64,000 nucleotides of DNA. Source: Klebsiella michiganensis. Its GTDB lineage: Bacteria; Pseudomonadota; Gammaproteobacteria; Enterobacterales; Enterobacteriaceae. This document shows, piece after piece, positions 35,555 to 45,725 of this stretch. Both the position numbers and the translations under genes were made by a program. Position 1 is the stretch's first letter, and the number at the start of each line of letters is the position of its first letter. A model generated the notes under the pieces. The model did no database searches and had not been told where the DNA came from. It saw nothing but the letters and a program-made list of their open reading frames with translations. The stretch lies in NCBI RefSeq assembly GCF_002925905.1, contig NZ_PRDB01000001.1, positions 992,001 to 1,056,000 on the forward strand, given 5' to 3'.

Positions 35555-36583
35555 TTATTTCTTCGCCTGACGGGTCATCACCGTCCGGTAGACCTTAAAG
35601 CGGCCCGTTTGGGCAATCACTTCATGGAAGCCGAAGATCTCATCCAGCACGTTCGGATAGGGCAGGAAGGCGTTAGCGACGATGCGCAGCTCGCCGCCGC
35701 TGTTCAAATGACGAACGGCGCCGCGAATCAGCGTTTGCGCGGCCTCCAGGCTGGTCTGTAGACCATCGTGGAAAGGCGGGTTGGAGATAATCATGTCGAA
35801 GCGGCCGTTCACTTCAGAGAACACGTTGCTGGCGAACACTTCCCCTTCGATGCCGTTAGCGGCCAGCGTGGCGCGACTGGCTTCAACTGCCGGGGCGCTG
35901 ACGTCGCATAAGGAGAGGCGGACTTTAGGCGAGTGGCTGGCCAGCACGGTTGCCAGCACGCCGGCGCCGCAGCCGACATCAAGCACTTTACCTTTGGTAT
36001 GCGGCGTCAGCGTAGAAAGCAGCAGCTGGCTACCGACATCCAGGCCATCGCGGCTGAAGACGCCCGGCAGCGTTTTAATCGTCAGATTATCCAGCGAATA
36101 CTCGCCCCAGTACTGTTCTGCATTGAACGCGGGCTGTTTTTCCAGACGACCGTGATACAGCCCACAGCGGCGCGCGCTGTCGACTTTGCTCAGCGGCGCA
36201 TATTCCGCCAGCATCTGCTCGGCGCTGCGCACGCCGCTGCGGTTCTCGCCAACCACGAAAATATCAATACCGGTCGGCAGCAGCGAAAGCAGGTTCATCA
36301 GCTGAAACTGCGCTTCCGGTTTGTTCTTTGGCCAGTAGTAAATCAGCGTATCGCAATCGGCGACATCGCCGGCCTCTGCGACCAGGCTATAGCGGGCATT
36401 TTCGCCCATCTGGCGGCTCAGTACCTGCCAGTGGTGGAACTGCTGGGTATGGGCGCGGCTGGCGGCCGTGTCCAGACGTGCGGGCAGGTCATCCTGCAGG
36501 TCACCGGCAAACAGAACGCGGGCGGACTCGAAATCATCACTGTGGCGCAGCAAGACTTCACTTGCCGGGGTAAAAGCGGACAT
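35555..36583 (-). CDS. rsmC: 16S rRNA m2G1207 methyltransferase
   Basis: A 342-residue protein matching E. coli RsmC. The N-terminal half is a degenerate methyltransferase-like domain. The C-terminal half is the active SAM-binding fold, with [12 protein letters not shown] (motif I) and the NPPFHDG catalytic motif IV. It methylates G1207 of 16S rRNA in the 30S subunit. The frame extends to 36598, but ATG 36583 has AAGGAG six bases upstream and gives the E. coli N terminus [19 protein letters not shown]. It is divergent from holD across 158 bases. Confidence 0.95.
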   Translation of the reverse strand: MSAFTPASEVLLRHSDDFESARVLFAGDLQDDLPARLDTAASRAHTQQFHHWQVLSRQMGENARYSLVAEAGDVADCDTLIYYWPKNKPEAQFQLMNLLSLLPTGIDIFVVGENRSGVRSAEQMLAEYAPLSKVDSARRCGLYHGRLEKQPAFNAEQYWGEYSLDNLTIKTLPGVFSRDGLDVGSQLLLSTLTPHTKGKVLDVGCGAGVLATVLASHSPKVRLSLCDVSAPAVEASRATLAANGIEGEVFASNVFSEVNGRFDMIISNPPFHDGLQTSLEAAQTLIRGAVRHLNSGGELRIVANAFLPYPNVLDEIFGFHEVIAQTGRFKVYRTVMTRQAKK

Positions 36584-36741
36584 GAAACACTCCTTCATTA
36601 AGACTGGCGCCGATTATACACGTTATCTTTCGGCCTGCCTCTTTGTTGGCGGCGGGATGCGCTCCGACCGCCGCGTAGTTTGTTGGCGCAGATACGACGG
36701 ATTTGCTATATTGCGCGCTTAATTAACAGGAGTGTTTCGCT

Positions 36742-37155
36742 ATGACATCCCGACGAGACTGGCAATTACAGCAGCTGGGCATCACCCAGTGGTCGCTACG
36801 TCGTCCTGGGGCGTTACAGGGTGAAATCGCTATCTCGCTTCCTGGACACATTCGTCTGGTGATGGTGGCGGAAGAACCGCCATCGCTGACCGAACCGCTT
36901 ATCAGCGATATTCTGCGCGCGCTGGCCCTGATGCCGGAGCAGGTGATGCAGCTGACGCCTGAACGCGTTGCGATGCTGCCTCAGGACGCACGCTGTAATA
37001 GCTGGCGGCTCGGCACCGACGCGCCGCTGCTGCTGGCGGGCGCACAGCTTTCCACGCCCGCATTCGATGAACTTCAGACCAGCACGCCTGCTCGCATGGC
37101 GCTCTGGCAACAGATTTGCGCACATGAACACGATTTCTACCCTCAATCCGGCTGA
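36742..37155 (+). CDS. holD: DNA polymerase III psi subunit
   Basis: A 137-residue protein matching E. coli HolD. The N-terminal SRRDWQLQQLGITQWSLRRP region (chi/gamma-complex contacts) is the most conserved part, and RLVMVAEEPP is recognisable. Psi links the chi subunit (HolC) to the clamp loader. AGGAG lies nine bases upstream of ATG 36742. The 3' end overlaps rimI by 32 bases, as in E. coli, so the two are co-transcribed. Confidence 0.93.
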   Translation: MTSRRDWQLQQLGITQWSLRRPGALQGEIAISLPGHIRLVMVAEEPPSLTEPLISDILRALALMPEQVMQLTPERVAMLPQDARCNSWRLGTDAPLLLAGAQLSTPAFDELQTSTPARMALWQQICAHEHDFYPQSG

Positions 37156-37570
37156 TTTGCCCCGCGCCTGGCAAATTGAAACGCGCGCCCACGCTTTTCC
37201 GTGGAGCGAACAGACGTTTGCCAGTAATCAGGGCGAGCGCTATCTGAATCTTCAACTGTCCGTGGACGGCGTGATGGCGGCCTTTGCCATTACGCAAATC
37301 GTGCTCGACGAAGCGACGCTGTTCAATATTGCCGTCGACCCCGCTTTCCAGCGTCGCGGTCTGGGCAGGGCGCTGCTGGAACGGGTGATTGATGAAGTTG
37401 AAAAACGCGGCGTCGTCACGCTGTGGCTGGAGGTGCGCGCGTCTAACGTCGCCGCCATCGCGCTCTATGAAAGCTTAGGCTTTAACGAGGCGACGATTCG
37501 CCGCAACTATTACCCCACGGTCGACGGACGTGAGGACGCCATCATAATGGCACTGCCAATCAGTATGTAA
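37124..37570 (+). CDS. rimI: Ribosomal protein S18 alanine N-acetyltransferase
   Basis: A 148-residue GNAT, the E. coli RimI length. It has the acetyl-CoA loop [12 protein letters not shown] (about residues 76-87), preceded by FNIAVDP, and [19 protein letters not shown] near the C terminus with the catalytic region. It acetylates the N-terminal alanine of S18. The frame is open upstream to 36968 inside holD, but ATG 37124 gives the E. coli N terminus MNTIS. It overlaps holD and is followed 14 bases later by yjjG. Confidence 0.95.
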   Translation: MNTISTLNPADLPRAWQIETRAHAFPWSEQTFASNQGERYLNLQLSVDGVMAAFAITQIVLDEATLFNIAVDPAFQRRGLGRALLERVIDEVEKRGVVTLWLEVRASNVAAIALYESLGFNEATIRRNYYPTVDGREDAIIMALPISM

Positions 37571-37584
37571 GACAAGGTGATACG

Positions 37585-38262
37585 ATGAAGTGGGACTGGA
37601 TTTTCTTTGATGCCGACGAAACGTTATTTACGTTTGACTCATTTAGCGGCCTACAGCGGATGTTTCTCGACTATAGCGTGACGTTCTCCGCAGAGGATTT
37701 TCAGGACTACCAGGCCGTGAATAAGCCGCTATGGGTGGATTATCAAAACGGCGCCATTACCTCTCTTCAGCTGCAGCATCAGCGCTTTGACGGTTGGGCG
37801 GAACGCCTGAACGTCCCTCCCGGCGAGCTGAACGCCGCGTTTATGAACGCGATGGCGGAGATCTGCTCGCCGCTGCCGGGGGCGGTATCGCTGCTTGATT
37901 CGCTGCAGGGGAAGGTAAAAATGGGCATCATCACCAACGGTTTTACCTCACTGCAGCAGACGCGTCTTGAACGTACCGGACTGCGCGATCACTTTGATTT
38001 GCTCATTATTTCCGAAGAGGTTGGGGTGGCTAAGCCGGATGCGCGTATTTTCGACTATGCGCTGGCGCAGGCGGGCAATCCCGATCGTTCGCGGGTGCTG
38101 ATGGTTGGCGATACGGCGGAATCGGATATTCGCGGCGGCGTGAATGCCGGCCTGGCGACCTGCTGGTTCAACCCCCATCAGCGCGAACTGCCCGCGGACC
38201 TCCGCGCGGACTGGACGGTCACCTCTTTAAGCGAACTGGAGCAACTCCTGTGTAAACACTGA
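37585..38262 (+). CDS. yjjG: HAD pyrimidine nucleotidase YjjG
   Basis: A 225-residue HAD-family phosphatase, the length of E. coli YjjG. Motif [10 protein letters not shown] has the nucleophile D9 and general acid D11; motif II is GIITNGFT; motif III/IV is [13 protein letters not shown] followed by [10 protein letters not shown]. It dephosphorylates dUMP, dTMP and UMP and protects against non-canonical nucleotides. It follows rimI in the holD-rimI-yjjG unit, with AAGGTG as a moderate ribosome binding site. Confidence 0.94.
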   Translation: MKWDWIFFDADETLFTFDSFSGLQRMFLDYSVTFSAEDFQDYQAVNKPLWVDYQNGAITSLQLQHQRFDGWAERLNVPPGELNAAFMNAMAEICSPLPGAVSLLDSLQGKVKMGIITNGFTSLQQTRLERTGLRDHFDLLIISEEVGVAKPDARIFDYALAQAGNPDRSRVLMVGDTAESDIRGGVNAGLATCWFNPHQRELPADLRADWTVTSLSELEQLLCKH

Positions 38263-38353
38263 TTGCCTCCCCCCATTGATGGGTAAAATAGCCGCAATTT
38301 TTTCGTATTCAACATGCGCGGCGCGTTGCCGCGTTTACTAAGAAGATTGAATT

Positions 38354-39943
38354 ATGACGTTGTCTCCTTATTTGCAGGAGGTGGCCAAGCGCCGCACTTT
38401 TGCCATTATTTCTCACCCGGATGCCGGTAAAACGACCATTACTGAAAAGGTACTGTTATTCGGACAGGCTATTCAGACCGCCGGAACGGTGAAAGGTCGC
38501 GGCTCCAGCCAGCATGCGAAATCTGACTGGATGGAGATGGAAAAGCAGCGCGGTATCTCCATCACCACGTCCGTGATGCAGTTCCCGTATCACGACTGCC
38601 TGGTTAACCTGCTGGATACCCCGGGCCACGAAGACTTCTCCGAGGATACCTACCGTACCCTGACGGCGGTGGACTGCTGCCTGATGGTTATCGATGCCGC
38701 GAAAGGCGTCGAGGATCGTACCCGTAAGCTGATGGAAGTCACCCGTCTGCGCGATACGCCGATCCTGACGTTCATGAACAAACTCGACCGCGACATTCGC
38801 GATCCGATGGAGCTGCTGGATGAAGTGGAAAACGAGCTGAAAATCGGCTGTGCGCCGATCACCTGGCCGATTGGCTGCGGCAAACTGTTCAAGGGCGTTT
38901 ACCATCTTTATAAAGATGAAACCTACCTGTATCAGACCGGTAAAGGCCACACCATCCAGGAAGTGCGCATCGTGAAGGGGCTGGATAACCCGGAGCTTGA
39001 TGCCGCGGTGGGTGAAGACCTGGCGCAGCAGCTGCGCGATGAGCTGGAGCTGGTGCAGGGCGCGTCTAACGAATTCGATAAAGAGCTGTTCCTGGCGGGC
39101 GAAATTACGCCGGTATTCTTCGGCACCGCGCTGGGTAACTTTGGCGTCGATCATATGCTGGACGGTTTAGTGGAGTGGGCGCCTGCGCCGATGCCGCGCA
39201 AAACCGACACCCGCACCGTGGAGGCCGCGGAGGAGAAGTTCACCGGCTTCGTCTTTAAAATTCAGGCCAACATGGACCCGAAACACCGCGACCGCGTGGC
39301 CTTTATGCGCGTGGTTTCCGGTAAGTACGAGAAGGGTATGAAGATGCGCCAGGTGCGTATCGGCAAGGACGTGGTGATCTCCGACGCGCTGACCTTTATG
39401 GCCGGCGACCGTTCGCATGTGGAAGAGGCGTATCCGGGCGATATCCTGGGTCTGCATAACCACGGCACCATTCAGATTGGCGATACCTTCACCCAGGGTG
39501 AAATGATGAAGTTCACCGGTATCCCGAACTTCGCCCCGGAACTGTTCCGCCGCATTCGCCTGAAAGATCCGCTCAAGCAGAAACAGCTGCTGAAAGGGCT
39601 GGTTCAGCTCTCTGAAGAGGGGGCGGTGCAGGTGTTCCGTCCGATCGCCAATAACGATCTGATCGTTGGCGCGGTGGGTGTGCTGCAGTTTGATGTGGTT
39701 GTTGCTCGCCTGAAGAGCGAGTACAACGTTGAGGCGATTTACGAGTCCGTCAACGTCGCGACCGCACGCTGGGTGGAATGCAGCGACGCGAAGAAATTCG
39801 AAGAGTTTAAGCGTAAGAACGAAATTCAGCTGGCGCTGGATGGCGGCGATAACCTGACTTATATCGCCCCGACCATGGTTAACCTGAACCTGACGCAGGA
39901 ACGTTACCCTGACGTCCAGTTCCGTAAAACCCGCGAGCACTAA
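38354..39943 (+). CDS. prfC: Peptide chain release factor 3
   Basis: A 529-residue translational GTPase, the E. coli RF3 length. G1 is SHPDAGKTT (about 20-28), G2 region is RGISITTS, G3 is DTPGHEDF and G4 is NKLD. It recycles RF1/RF2 from the ribosome after termination. ATG 38354 is preceded by AAGAAG. A hairpin follows the stop. It is separated by 91 bases from yjjG and probably has its own promoter. Confidence 0.97.
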   Translation: MTLSPYLQEVAKRRTFAIISHPDAGKTTITEKVLLFGQAIQTAGTVKGRGSSQHAKSDWMEMEKQRGISITTSVMQFPYHDCLVNLLDTPGHEDFSEDTYRTLTAVDCCLMVIDAAKGVEDRTRKLMEVTRLRDTPILTFMNKLDRDIRDPMELLDEVENELKIGCAPITWPIGCGKLFKGVYHLYKDETYLYQTGKGHTIQEVRIVKGLDNPELDAAVGEDLAQQLRDELELVQGASNEFDKELFLAGEITPVFFGTALGNFGVDHMLDGLVEWAPAPMPRKTDTRTVEAAEEKFTGFVFKIQANMDPKHRDRVAFMRVVSGKYEKGMKMRQVRIGKDVVISDALTFMAGDRSHVEEAYPGDILGLHNHGTIQIGDTFTQGEMMKFTGIPNFAPELFRRIRLKDPLKQKQLLKGLVQLSEEGAVQVFRPIANNDLIVGAVGVLQFDVVVARLKSEYNVEAIYESVNVATARWVECSDAKKFEEFKRKNEIQLALDGGDNLTYIAPTMVNLNLTQERYPDVQFRKTREH

Positions 39944-39951
39944 TCCTCTCC

Positions 39952-39975
39952 GGAGCGCGGTTTTCGCCGCGCTCC
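39952..39975 (+). terminator. Probable prfC terminator hairpin
   Basis: GGAGCGCGG-TTTTCG-CCGCGCTCC is a perfect 9-bp stem eight bases after the prfC stop. Only a short ATTTT follows seven bases later. Confidence 0.55.
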
Positions 39976-40160
39976 ACGCCATTTTCCCCTCGGATTGCCC
40001 TTTCTGGAAAGTTCTTAATTCTTACCGTTTTGCGCGCTTTTTTACCCGTTCATGCCGCACTCTTCCGCGTATCTACTACATTTAATAAGTAATTTTTGGA
40101 ATCCTGGCTTAATAGACTACTTATTTTGCTTTACCTGCTTAGATATAACGAGGAACAACG

Positions 40161-40772
40161 ATGACAAAACTTAAGAGCGGCAAGACACTCCTGGCCCTCT
40201 TCCTGGGCTCAGCAATAATCAGCGCTTCGGCGTATGCGGAAAACTCGACCGCAGATAGCGCAAAATCTGCAGCAAGCAATGCCGGGCAAGCCGTTGATAA
40301 TTCGATGAACAAAGTCGGGAATTTTATGGACGACAGCACCATCACCGCCAGGGTGAAAGCGGCGCTGATCGATCATAAAGATATTCGCAGCACCGATATC
40401 TCTGTGAAAACTGAAAACAAAGTCGTCACGTTAAGCGGTACGGTTGACAGTTCAGAGCAGCATAAGCAGGCGCTTAGCGTAGCGAAAGCGGTTGAAGGCG
40501 TGACCTCCGTTAACGACAAGCTTAGCGTACAGAACGAAAAATCTGCTTCGCTGAAGGGCTATGCCGGCGACACGGCGGTGACCAGCGAGATCAAAGCGAA
40601 ATTACTGGCTGACGATATCGTTCCGTCGCGTAACGTGAAGGTGGAGACCACCGATGGCGTTGTACATTTATCCGGTACGGTAGAGTCCAGTAAGCAGTCG
40701 GAGCGGGCGGAAGGTATTGCGAAAGCCGTTTCCGGCGTCAAAAGCGTGAAGAATGACCTTAGCGTCAAATAA
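40161..40772 (+). CDS. osmY: Osmotically inducible periplasmic protein OsmY
   Basis: A 203-residue protein with a Sec signal peptide (positive start, hydrophobic core [17 protein letters not shown] cleavage at 26/27) and two BON domains (about 52-120 and 132-203), each with the [17 protein letters not shown] start and a [16 protein letters not shown] strand. E. coli OsmY (201 residues) is a periplasmic chaperone induced by osmotic stress and RpoS. The upstream region (39976-40160) is AT-rich near the start, compatible with an RpoS promoter; I could not fix the -10 box. The N-terminal linker differs from E. coli. Confidence 0.95.
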   Translation: MTKLKSGKTLLALFLGSAIISASAYAENSTADSAKSAASNAGQAVDNSMNKVGNFMDDSTITARVKAALIDHKDIRSTDISVKTENKVVTLSGTVDSSEQHKQALSVAKAVEGVTSVNDKLSVQNEKSASLKGYAGDTAVTSEIKAKLLADDIVPSRNVKVETTDGVVHLSGTVESSKQSERAEGIAKAVSGVKSVKNDLSVK

Positions 40773-40896
40773 ATCTATTCACTAAAAAAATTTATTCTGC
40801 GGTCTTTCCGCAGGATGTGTAGCACCACAGGGTTGTGTATGCGCGGCCTGAGTGCGCAGAAAATCGACCGTCATTAACTATGGTAAGGAGAGACGT

Positions 40897-41058
40897 ATGT
40901 TTAGATGGGGCATTATTTTTCTGGTGATCGCGTTAATTGCCGCCGCTCTGGGCTTTGGTGGCCTGGCGGGTACCGCTGCCTGGGCTGCGAAAATTGTCTT
41001 CGTTGTTGGTATTATCCTGTTCCTGGTCAGCCTGTTCACCGGCCGTCGGCGTCCCTAG
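40897..41058 (+). CDS. ytjA: DUF1328 small membrane protein YtjA
   Basis: A 53-residue protein with two membrane helices (residues 4-22 and 31-48) and a basic tail, almost identical to E. coli YtjA. The frame opens at 40852, but ATG 40897 has AAGGAGAG at ideal spacing and gives the conserved start [13 protein letters not shown]. Function unknown. In E. coli it sits directly after osmY, as here, and a clear terminator follows it. Confidence 0.93.
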   Translation: MFRWGIIFLVIALIAAALGFGGLAGTAAWAAKIVFVVGIILFLVSLFTGRRRP

Positions 41059-41087
41059 ACGTTAACGCGTGAAATACCGTCTTACAT

Positions 41088-41118
41088 AAAGCCAGTCAAT
41101 GTGACTGGCTTTCTCAGT
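41088..41118 (+). terminator. Terminator after ytjA
   Basis: AAAGCCAGTCA-ATG-TGACTGGCTTT is a perfect 11-bp stem with a 3-base loop ending in TTT, followed by CTCAGTTT. It is likely an intrinsic terminator. Confidence 0.8.
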
Positions 41119-41178
41119 TTCAGGGCGTTAAAAATTGCGTTACCTTTGTTTTTATAATAAGCCAGACAGGAAAGCAGG

Positions 41179-42251
41179 GTGGGGCAGCGAATTCCCGTTA
41201 CGTTGGGCAACATTACGCCGTTATCTGTTAAACCCTTCCAGCCGGGCAGGCTCGCACTGGTGTGCGAAGGCGGGGGCAGAGAGGGATTTTTACCGCCGGG
41301 GTACTGGATGAATTTATGCGCGCGGGATTCAACCCGTTCGACATGATGTTCGGTACCTCTGCCGGGGCGCAAAATCTCTCGGCCTATCTGTGCAACCAGC
41401 CCGGCTATGCCCGCAAAGTGATCACCCGCTACACCACCGCCCGCGAGTTTTTCGACCCGATGCGTTTTGTGCGCGGCGGGAATCTTATCGATCTTGACTG
41501 GCTGGTCGACACCACCTCGAAAAAGATGCCGCTGGCGATGGCCTATGCTGAAGATTGTTTTGCTCAGGGAAAAGAGTTCTGGATGTGCGCCTGTCGCGGC
41601 GATGATTACACGCCAAACTACTTTTCCCCCACTCAGCAGACCTGGCTTGACCTGATTCGCGCCTCCAGCGCCATTCCCGGTTTTTACCGCAGCGGCGTGC
41701 TGCTGGATGGCGTGAGCTATCTTGACGGCGGCGTCAGCGATGCGATCCCCGTACAGGAAGCGGCCCGCCGAGGGGCGCAAACCATCGTGGTGATCCGCAC
41801 CGTTCCGTCCCAGATGTACTACACGCCGCAGTGGTTTAAACGGATGGAGCGCTGGCTTGGCGAAAGTAGTCTGCAGCCGTTTGTGAATCTGGTGCAGCAT
41901 CACGAAACCACCTATCGCTCCACGCAAGAGTTCATTGAAAAACCGCCGGGTAAGCTGAGAATTCTGGAAATTTATCCGCAGAAGCCGTTGAGGAGTATGG
42001 CGTTAGGCAGCCGTCTTCCGGCGTTGCTGGAGGACTACAAGACCGGACGCCAGTGCGGGCGCTACTTTCTCGCTACCGTCGGTAAACTGCTGGCCGACAG
42101 ACCGCCGCTGCTGCGCCATGCGCCGCGTATTGCGGTACCGAAAACGGTCGTTATTCCGCCAGCGCCGGTGGCCAATGAGATCCCTCAGGCGCCGGTCATC
42201 GCGGCGGTGCAGGCCAATGATGCCAGCTTTGAAAATGAGGACCTGGCGTGA
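41179..42251 (+). pseudogene. yjjU: Patatin-like phospholipase YjjU, broken by a one-base frameshift
   Basis: From GTG 41179 (AGGAAAGC upstream) the frame encodes GQRIPVTLGNITPL and continues to LALVCEGGG, matching the first 33 residues of E. coli YjjU. At 41272-41277 one base is missing and the frame is lost. The rest, from QRGIFTAGVLDEF to the stop at 42251, continues in the +1 frame, including the nucleophile GTSAGAQ and the catalytic-dyad DGG motif (LDGGVSDAIP). With the missing base restored the protein would be 357 residues, the E. coli length. The break lies exactly in the oxyanion-hole motif GGGxRG. An internal GTG at 41262 could start only a truncated product without this loop. The stop overlaps yjjV. 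Sequencing error in a G run is possible. Confidence 0.85.
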
Positions 42252-43027
42252 CCCTACGATTTATTGATACCCACTGCCATTTCGATTTTCCCCCTTTCAC
42301 CGGCGACGAAAGCGCCAGCATTGCCCGGGCGACGGAGGCTGGCGTGACGCAGATCGTGATACCTGCGACAGAAGCGGATAACTTCGCCCGCGTGTTAGCG
42401 CTGGCGGAGAAATATGATGAGCTCTACGCCGCCTTAGGCCTCCATCCGATAGCGATTGAACGGCATAGCGCAGAGAGTCTTGAACGGCTTGAAGCCTGCC
42501 TGGCGAAACGCGACGCTAAGCTGGTCGCGGTTGGGGAGATCGGTCTCGATCTCTATCGGGAAGATCCGCAATTTGCACGTCAGGTTTCTGTATTTGAGGC
42601 GCAGATGCGGCTGGCGAAACGCTACGATTTGCCGGCGATCCTCCACTCCAGACGCACTCACGACAAGCTGGCGATGCTGCTGAAAAAGCACGCTTTACCG
42701 CGAACCGGCGTAGTGCATGGTTTTGCCGGTAGCCTTCAGCAGGCGGAGCGGTTTGTGCAGCTGGGCTACAAGATTGGCGTTGGCGGCACCATTACCTATC
42801 CGCGCGCCAGTAAGACCCGCGATGTGATCGCGCAGCTGCCGCTTTCGGCGCTGCTGCTGGAGACCGATGCGCCGGATATGCCGTTGAACGGTTTCCAGGG
42901 GCAGCCGAACAGGCCAGAACGGGTGGCTCGCGTCTTCTCCACCTTATGTGAGCTACGCTCTGAGCCCGCGGAAGAGATAGCGAATATCCTGATTGATAAT
43001 ACAAATGCGCTTTTTGCGCTTCCGTAG
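42248..43027 (+). CDS. yjjV: TatD-family metal-dependent hydrolase YjjV
   Basis: A 259-residue TatD-type DNase/hydrolase, the E. coli YjjV length. Metal-binding residues are visible: DTHCHFD (H9, H11), GEIGLDLY (Glu), ILHSRR, VVHGFAGS and LLETDAPD (final Asp). It starts with GTG overlapping the yjjU stop by four bases, so its translation is coupled to the end of yjjU even though yjjU is shifted. E. coli yjjV is followed by yjjW-yjjI; here a nucleoside transporter gene follows instead. Confidence 0.93.
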   Translation: MTLRFIDTHCHFDFPPFTGDESASIARATEAGVTQIVIPATEADNFARVLALAEKYDELYAALGLHPIAIERHSAESLERLEACLAKRDAKLVAVGEIGLDLYREDPQFARQVSVFEAQMRLAKRYDLPAILHSRRTHDKLAMLLKKHALPRTGVVHGFAGSLQQAERFVQLGYKIGVGGTITYPRASKTRDVIAQLPLSALLLETDAPDMPLNGFQGQPNRPERVARVFSTLCELRSEPAEEIANILIDNTNALFALP

Positions 43028-43173
43028 CGCTTTGCTGAGTGACCTGTGTCTCATTCCTGCCTTTTTATCTCATTGTTTTGCTTAAAATGTGTGAGCTGAA
43101 ATGAGCATGATGGTTTCATGCCGTTATAATCGCGGGGTTTTAAGGCTGAACTCTCAATACACAGGGACTCTGT

Positions 43174-44451
43174 ATGCAAATTATTATGGGACTTATCGGC
43201 ATGGTGGTGCTGTTAGCCATCGCTGTGCTCCTCTCCAGTAATCGAAAAGCCATCAACCTGCGTACCGTCCTCGGCGCCTGGATTATCCAGGTGGGGATCG
43301 GCGCGTTAATTCTCTACGTGCCGGCCGGGCGCACCGCGCTGCTGGCCATGTCGAACGGCGTTGCCAACGTGATTGCTTACGGCAATGAAGGGATCGGCTT
43401 TATCTTTGGCGGGCTGGTTTCCGACAAGATGTTTGAAGTCTTCGGCGGCGGCGGGTTTGTTTTTGCCCTGCGCGTCCTGCCGGTCATCGTCTTCTTCTCA
43501 TCGCTGATCGCCGTGCTTTATTACCTCGGCATCATGCAGTTTGTTATCCGCATTCTCGGCGGGGCGCTGCGGGCGGTACTGAAAACCTCGCGCACGGAAT
43601 CGCTCTCTGCCACGGCGAACATCTTCGTTGGCCAGACCGAAGCGCCGCTGGTGGTGCGTCCATATATCGCCACCATGACCCGTTCCGAGCTCTTCGCCGT
43701 GATGTGCGGGGGCCTGGCCTCGGTTGCGGGCTCCGTTCTGGCCGGTTACGCGCAGATGGGCGTACCGCTGGAATACCTGATTGCCGCTTCGTTTATGGCG
43801 GCGCCGGGCGGCCTGCTGTTCGCGAAGATTATCGTGCCCGAAACCGAGCAGCCCCGGGACAACCCGGCGATGGACAAAAACGACGCCGATCCGCAGGCGC
43901 CGGCGAACGTGCTGGATGCCGCCGCGTCCGGCGCGGCTTCCGGGATGCAGCTGGCGCTTAACGTCGGGGCGATGCTGCTGGCGTTTATCGCGCTGATTGC
44001 CCTGGTTAACGGTATTCTCTCCGGCGTGGGCGGCTGGTTTAACCATCCAGACCTGTCGCTGCAAATGATCCTCGGCTGGGTCTTCTCACCGCTGGCGTGG
44101 GTGATTGGCGTTCCGTGGAATGAGGCCACCGTTGCCGGCTCGTTTATCGGCCAGAAGCTGATTATCAACGAGTTTGTGGCCTACATGAATTTCGGTGAAT
44201 ACCTGAAAGCCGACGCCGAGGTCGCAGCCGCCGGTTTGCAGGTGATTTCAACCCACACCAAGGCCATCATCTCGTTTGCCCTGTGCGGTTTTGCCAATCT
44301 GTCATCCATTGCGATTCTGATTGGCGGACTGGGCGGCATGGCGCCTAATCGTCGCCAGGAAATTGCCCAGCTGGGCATGCGGGCCGTGGCGGCGGGGACG
44401 CTGTCTAACCTGATGAGCGCCACGATAGCGGGCGTCTTCCTCGCGCTATAG
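43174..44451 (+). CDS. NupC-type concentrative nucleoside transporter (CNT family)
   Basis: A 425-residue membrane protein with CNT topology. Family signatures are present: [48 protein letters not shown] (nucleoside/Na+ or H+ site), [16 protein letters not shown] and [16 protein letters not shown]. It resembles E. coli NupX (YeiJ) and PsuT (YeiM) more than NupC. A hydrophilic loop (about 222-250, [14 protein letters not shown]) lies mid-protein. Placement immediately before deoCABD suggests it imports nucleosides for the Deo enzymes. It has its own upstream gap of 146 bases with a -10-like TATAAT at about 43126 and ends before a GC hairpin. Confidence 0.9.
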   Translation: MQIIMGLIGMVVLLAIAVLLSSNRKAINLRTVLGAWIIQVGIGALILYVPAGRTALLAMSNGVANVIAYGNEGIGFIFGGLVSDKMFEVFGGGGFVFALRVLPVIVFFSSLIAVLYYLGIMQFVIRILGGALRAVLKTSRTESLSATANIFVGQTEAPLVVRPYIATMTRSELFAVMCGGLASVAGSVLAGYAQMGVPLEYLIAASFMAAPGGLLFAKIIVPETEQPRDNPAMDKNDADPQAPANVLDAAASGAASGMQLALNVGAMLLAFIALIALVNGILSGVGGWFNHPDLSLQMILGWVFSPLAWVIGVPWNEATVAGSFIGQKLIINEFVAYMNFGEYLKADAEVAAAGLQVISTHTKAIISFALCGFANLSSIAILIGGLGGMAPNRRQEIAQLGMRAVAAGTLSNLMSATIAGVFLAL

Positions 44452-44474
44452 CGCCGTCGTTAATCACGACCCTA

Positions 44475-44498
44475 CCCCGCGGCACCGCCGCCGCGGGG
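44475..44498 (+). terminator. GC-rich hairpin after the nucleoside transporter gene
   Basis: CCCCGCGGC-ACCGCC-GCCGCGGGG, a perfect 9-bp stem 23 bases after the stop, without a T run. It lies in the 416-base gap 44452-44867, which otherwise holds the deo promoter region and no convincing gene. Confidence 0.5.
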
Positions 44499-44622
44499 AT
44501 CTCTCATCTGTGTGTTAAAATCCTATCATTTAATAATTATCTGTTTATCAATCACTCATGATGCATCTGGCATTTTTTCGCACAAAATGTCCGCGCTGAT
44601 ATCGAGGTTGACCGCGTGGGTA

Positions 44623-44638
44623 TGTTACAATAATAACA
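44623..44638. promoter_or_regulatory. DeoR operator, upstream copy
   Basis: TGTTACAATAATAACA is a near-perfect 16-bp palindrome close to the E. coli DeoR sites (TGTTAGAATTCTAACA). It lies 245 bases before deoC and 177 bases from the second operator, in the position of deoP1/O1. Confidence 0.85.
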
Positions 44639-44713
44639 TTGCCTCGACGCTGAGATTCCTGATTATGCTTAAAGAGAGTCTGGCCTTCGGGGGGCATGCA
44701 CAGGGATTTATTA

Positions 44714-44729
44714 TGTGATTCATATCACT
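44714..44729. promoter_or_regulatory. CRP site 2 of the deo promoter
   Basis: TGTGATTCATATCACT matches TGTGA-N6-TCACA with one mismatch. With the next site it brackets a space of about 37 bases, as in E. coli deoP2, where CytR binds between two CRP dimers. Confidence 0.85.
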
Positions 44730-44766
44730 CTACAGTAATGCAAATTAGTAATTAGTTTTCATTAAC

Positions 44767-44782
44767 TGTGATGTATATCGAA
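44767..44782. promoter_or_regulatory. CRP site 1 of the deo promoter
   Basis: TGTGATGTATATCGAA has a perfect left half and a weak right half. It and the following AGTG are almost the same as the E. coli deoP2 promoter-proximal CRP site. Confidence 0.8.
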
Positions 44783-44799
44783 GTGTAACGGCGAGGGGA

Positions 44800-44815
44800 T
44801 GTTACAATAGTAACA
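44800..44815. promoter_or_regulatory. DeoR operator at deoP2
   Basis: TGTTACAATAGTAACA, a palindrome with one mismatch, lies 52 bases before the deoC start and just downstream of the CRP-proximal site, as O2 does in E. coli. DeoR would loop between this and the site at 44623. Confidence 0.87.
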
Positions 44816-44867
44816 GACTCGCAAGGTGAACAAACTTTAATACGGCAATACGCCGTCGGAGTATGAA

Positions 44868-45647
44868 ATGACTGATTTAACGGCAAGCAGCCTGCGCGCG
44901 TTGAAACTGATGGACCTGACCACCCTGAACGATGACGACACCAATGAAAAAGTGATCGCGCTGTGCCACCAGGCCAAAACACCGGTAGGGAATACTGCCG
45001 CAGTATGCATCTACCCGCGCTTTATCCCGATCGCGCGTAAAACGCTGAACGAGCAGGGTACCCCGGATATCCGGATCGCGACGGTGACCAATTTCCCGCA
45101 CGGTAACGATGATATTGCTATTGCGCTGGCGGAAACCCGCGCGGCGATAGCTTACGGCGCAGACGAAGTTGACGTCGTATTCCCTTACCGCGCGCTGATT
45201 GCCGGCAACGAACAGGTGGGTTTTGACCTGGTGAAAGCCTGTAAAGAAGCCTGCGCGGCGGCAAACGTGCTGCTGAAAGTGATTATCGAAACCGGTGAGC
45301 TGAAAGAAGAAGCGCTGATTCGTAAAGCATCTGAAATCGCCATCAAAGCCGGTGCCGATTTTATCAAAACGTCTACCGGTAAAGTTCCGGTCAATGCGAC
45401 CCCGGAAAGCGCGCGCATCATGCTGGAAGTCATCCGCGATATGGGCGTTCAGCAGAGCGTCGGCTTCAAACCGGCGGGCGGCGTGCGTAGCGCAGAAGAC
45501 GCGCAAAAGTTCCTCGCTATTGCCGATGAACTGTTCGGTGCCGACTGGGCCGACTCTCGTCACTACCGCTTTGGCGCTTCCAGCCTGCTGGCAAGCCTGC
45601 TGAAAGCGCTGGGTCACGGCGATGGTAAGAGCGCCAGCAGCTACTAA
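44868..45647 (+). CDS. deoC: Deoxyribose-phosphate aldolase
   Basis: A 259-residue class I aldolase, the E. coli length. The Schiff-base lysine is K167 in [28 protein letters not shown] and [12 protein letters not shown] are typical. It splits 2-deoxyribose 5-phosphate into acetaldehyde and glyceraldehyde 3-phosphate. First gene of deoCABD, controlled by the DeoR and CRP sites upstream. GGAG precedes ATG 44868. A REP-like hairpin separates it from deoA. Confidence 0.97.
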   Translation: MTDLTASSLRALKLMDLTTLNDDDTNEKVIALCHQAKTPVGNTAAVCIYPRFIPIARKTLNEQGTPDIRIATVTNFPHGNDDIAIALAETRAAIAYGADEVDVVFPYRALIAGNEQVGFDLVKACKEACAAANVLLKVIIETGELKEEALIRKASEIAIKAGADFIKTSTGKVPVNATPESARIMLEVIRDMGVQQSVGFKPAGGVRSAEDAQKFLAIADELFGADWADSRHYRFGASSLLASLLKALGHGDGKSASSY

Positions 45648-45668
45648 TACGTAATTTGCCTGACCTCA

Positions 45669-45689
45669 AGGCCGGATGCTGTCCGGCCT
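45669..45689. repeat. REP-like hairpin between deoC and deoA
   Basis: AGGCCGGA-TGCTG-TCCGGCCT is a perfect 8-bp stem with the GCCGGATG-type sequence of enterobacterial REP units. Inside the operon it may stabilise the deoC message. Confidence 0.6.
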
Positions 45690-45725
45690 GTGGTTGGTCT
45701 TTGACTCTTTCCTCGGGAGGTTATC

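Noticed and set aside
39167-39982. Minus-strand ORF opposite prfC
   Set aside because: Antisense shadow of the highly conserved prfC gene.
44512-44718. 68-codon ORF upstream of deoC
   Set aside because: It runs across the DeoR operator and AT-rich promoter sequence, has no ribosome binding site and resembles no known protein.
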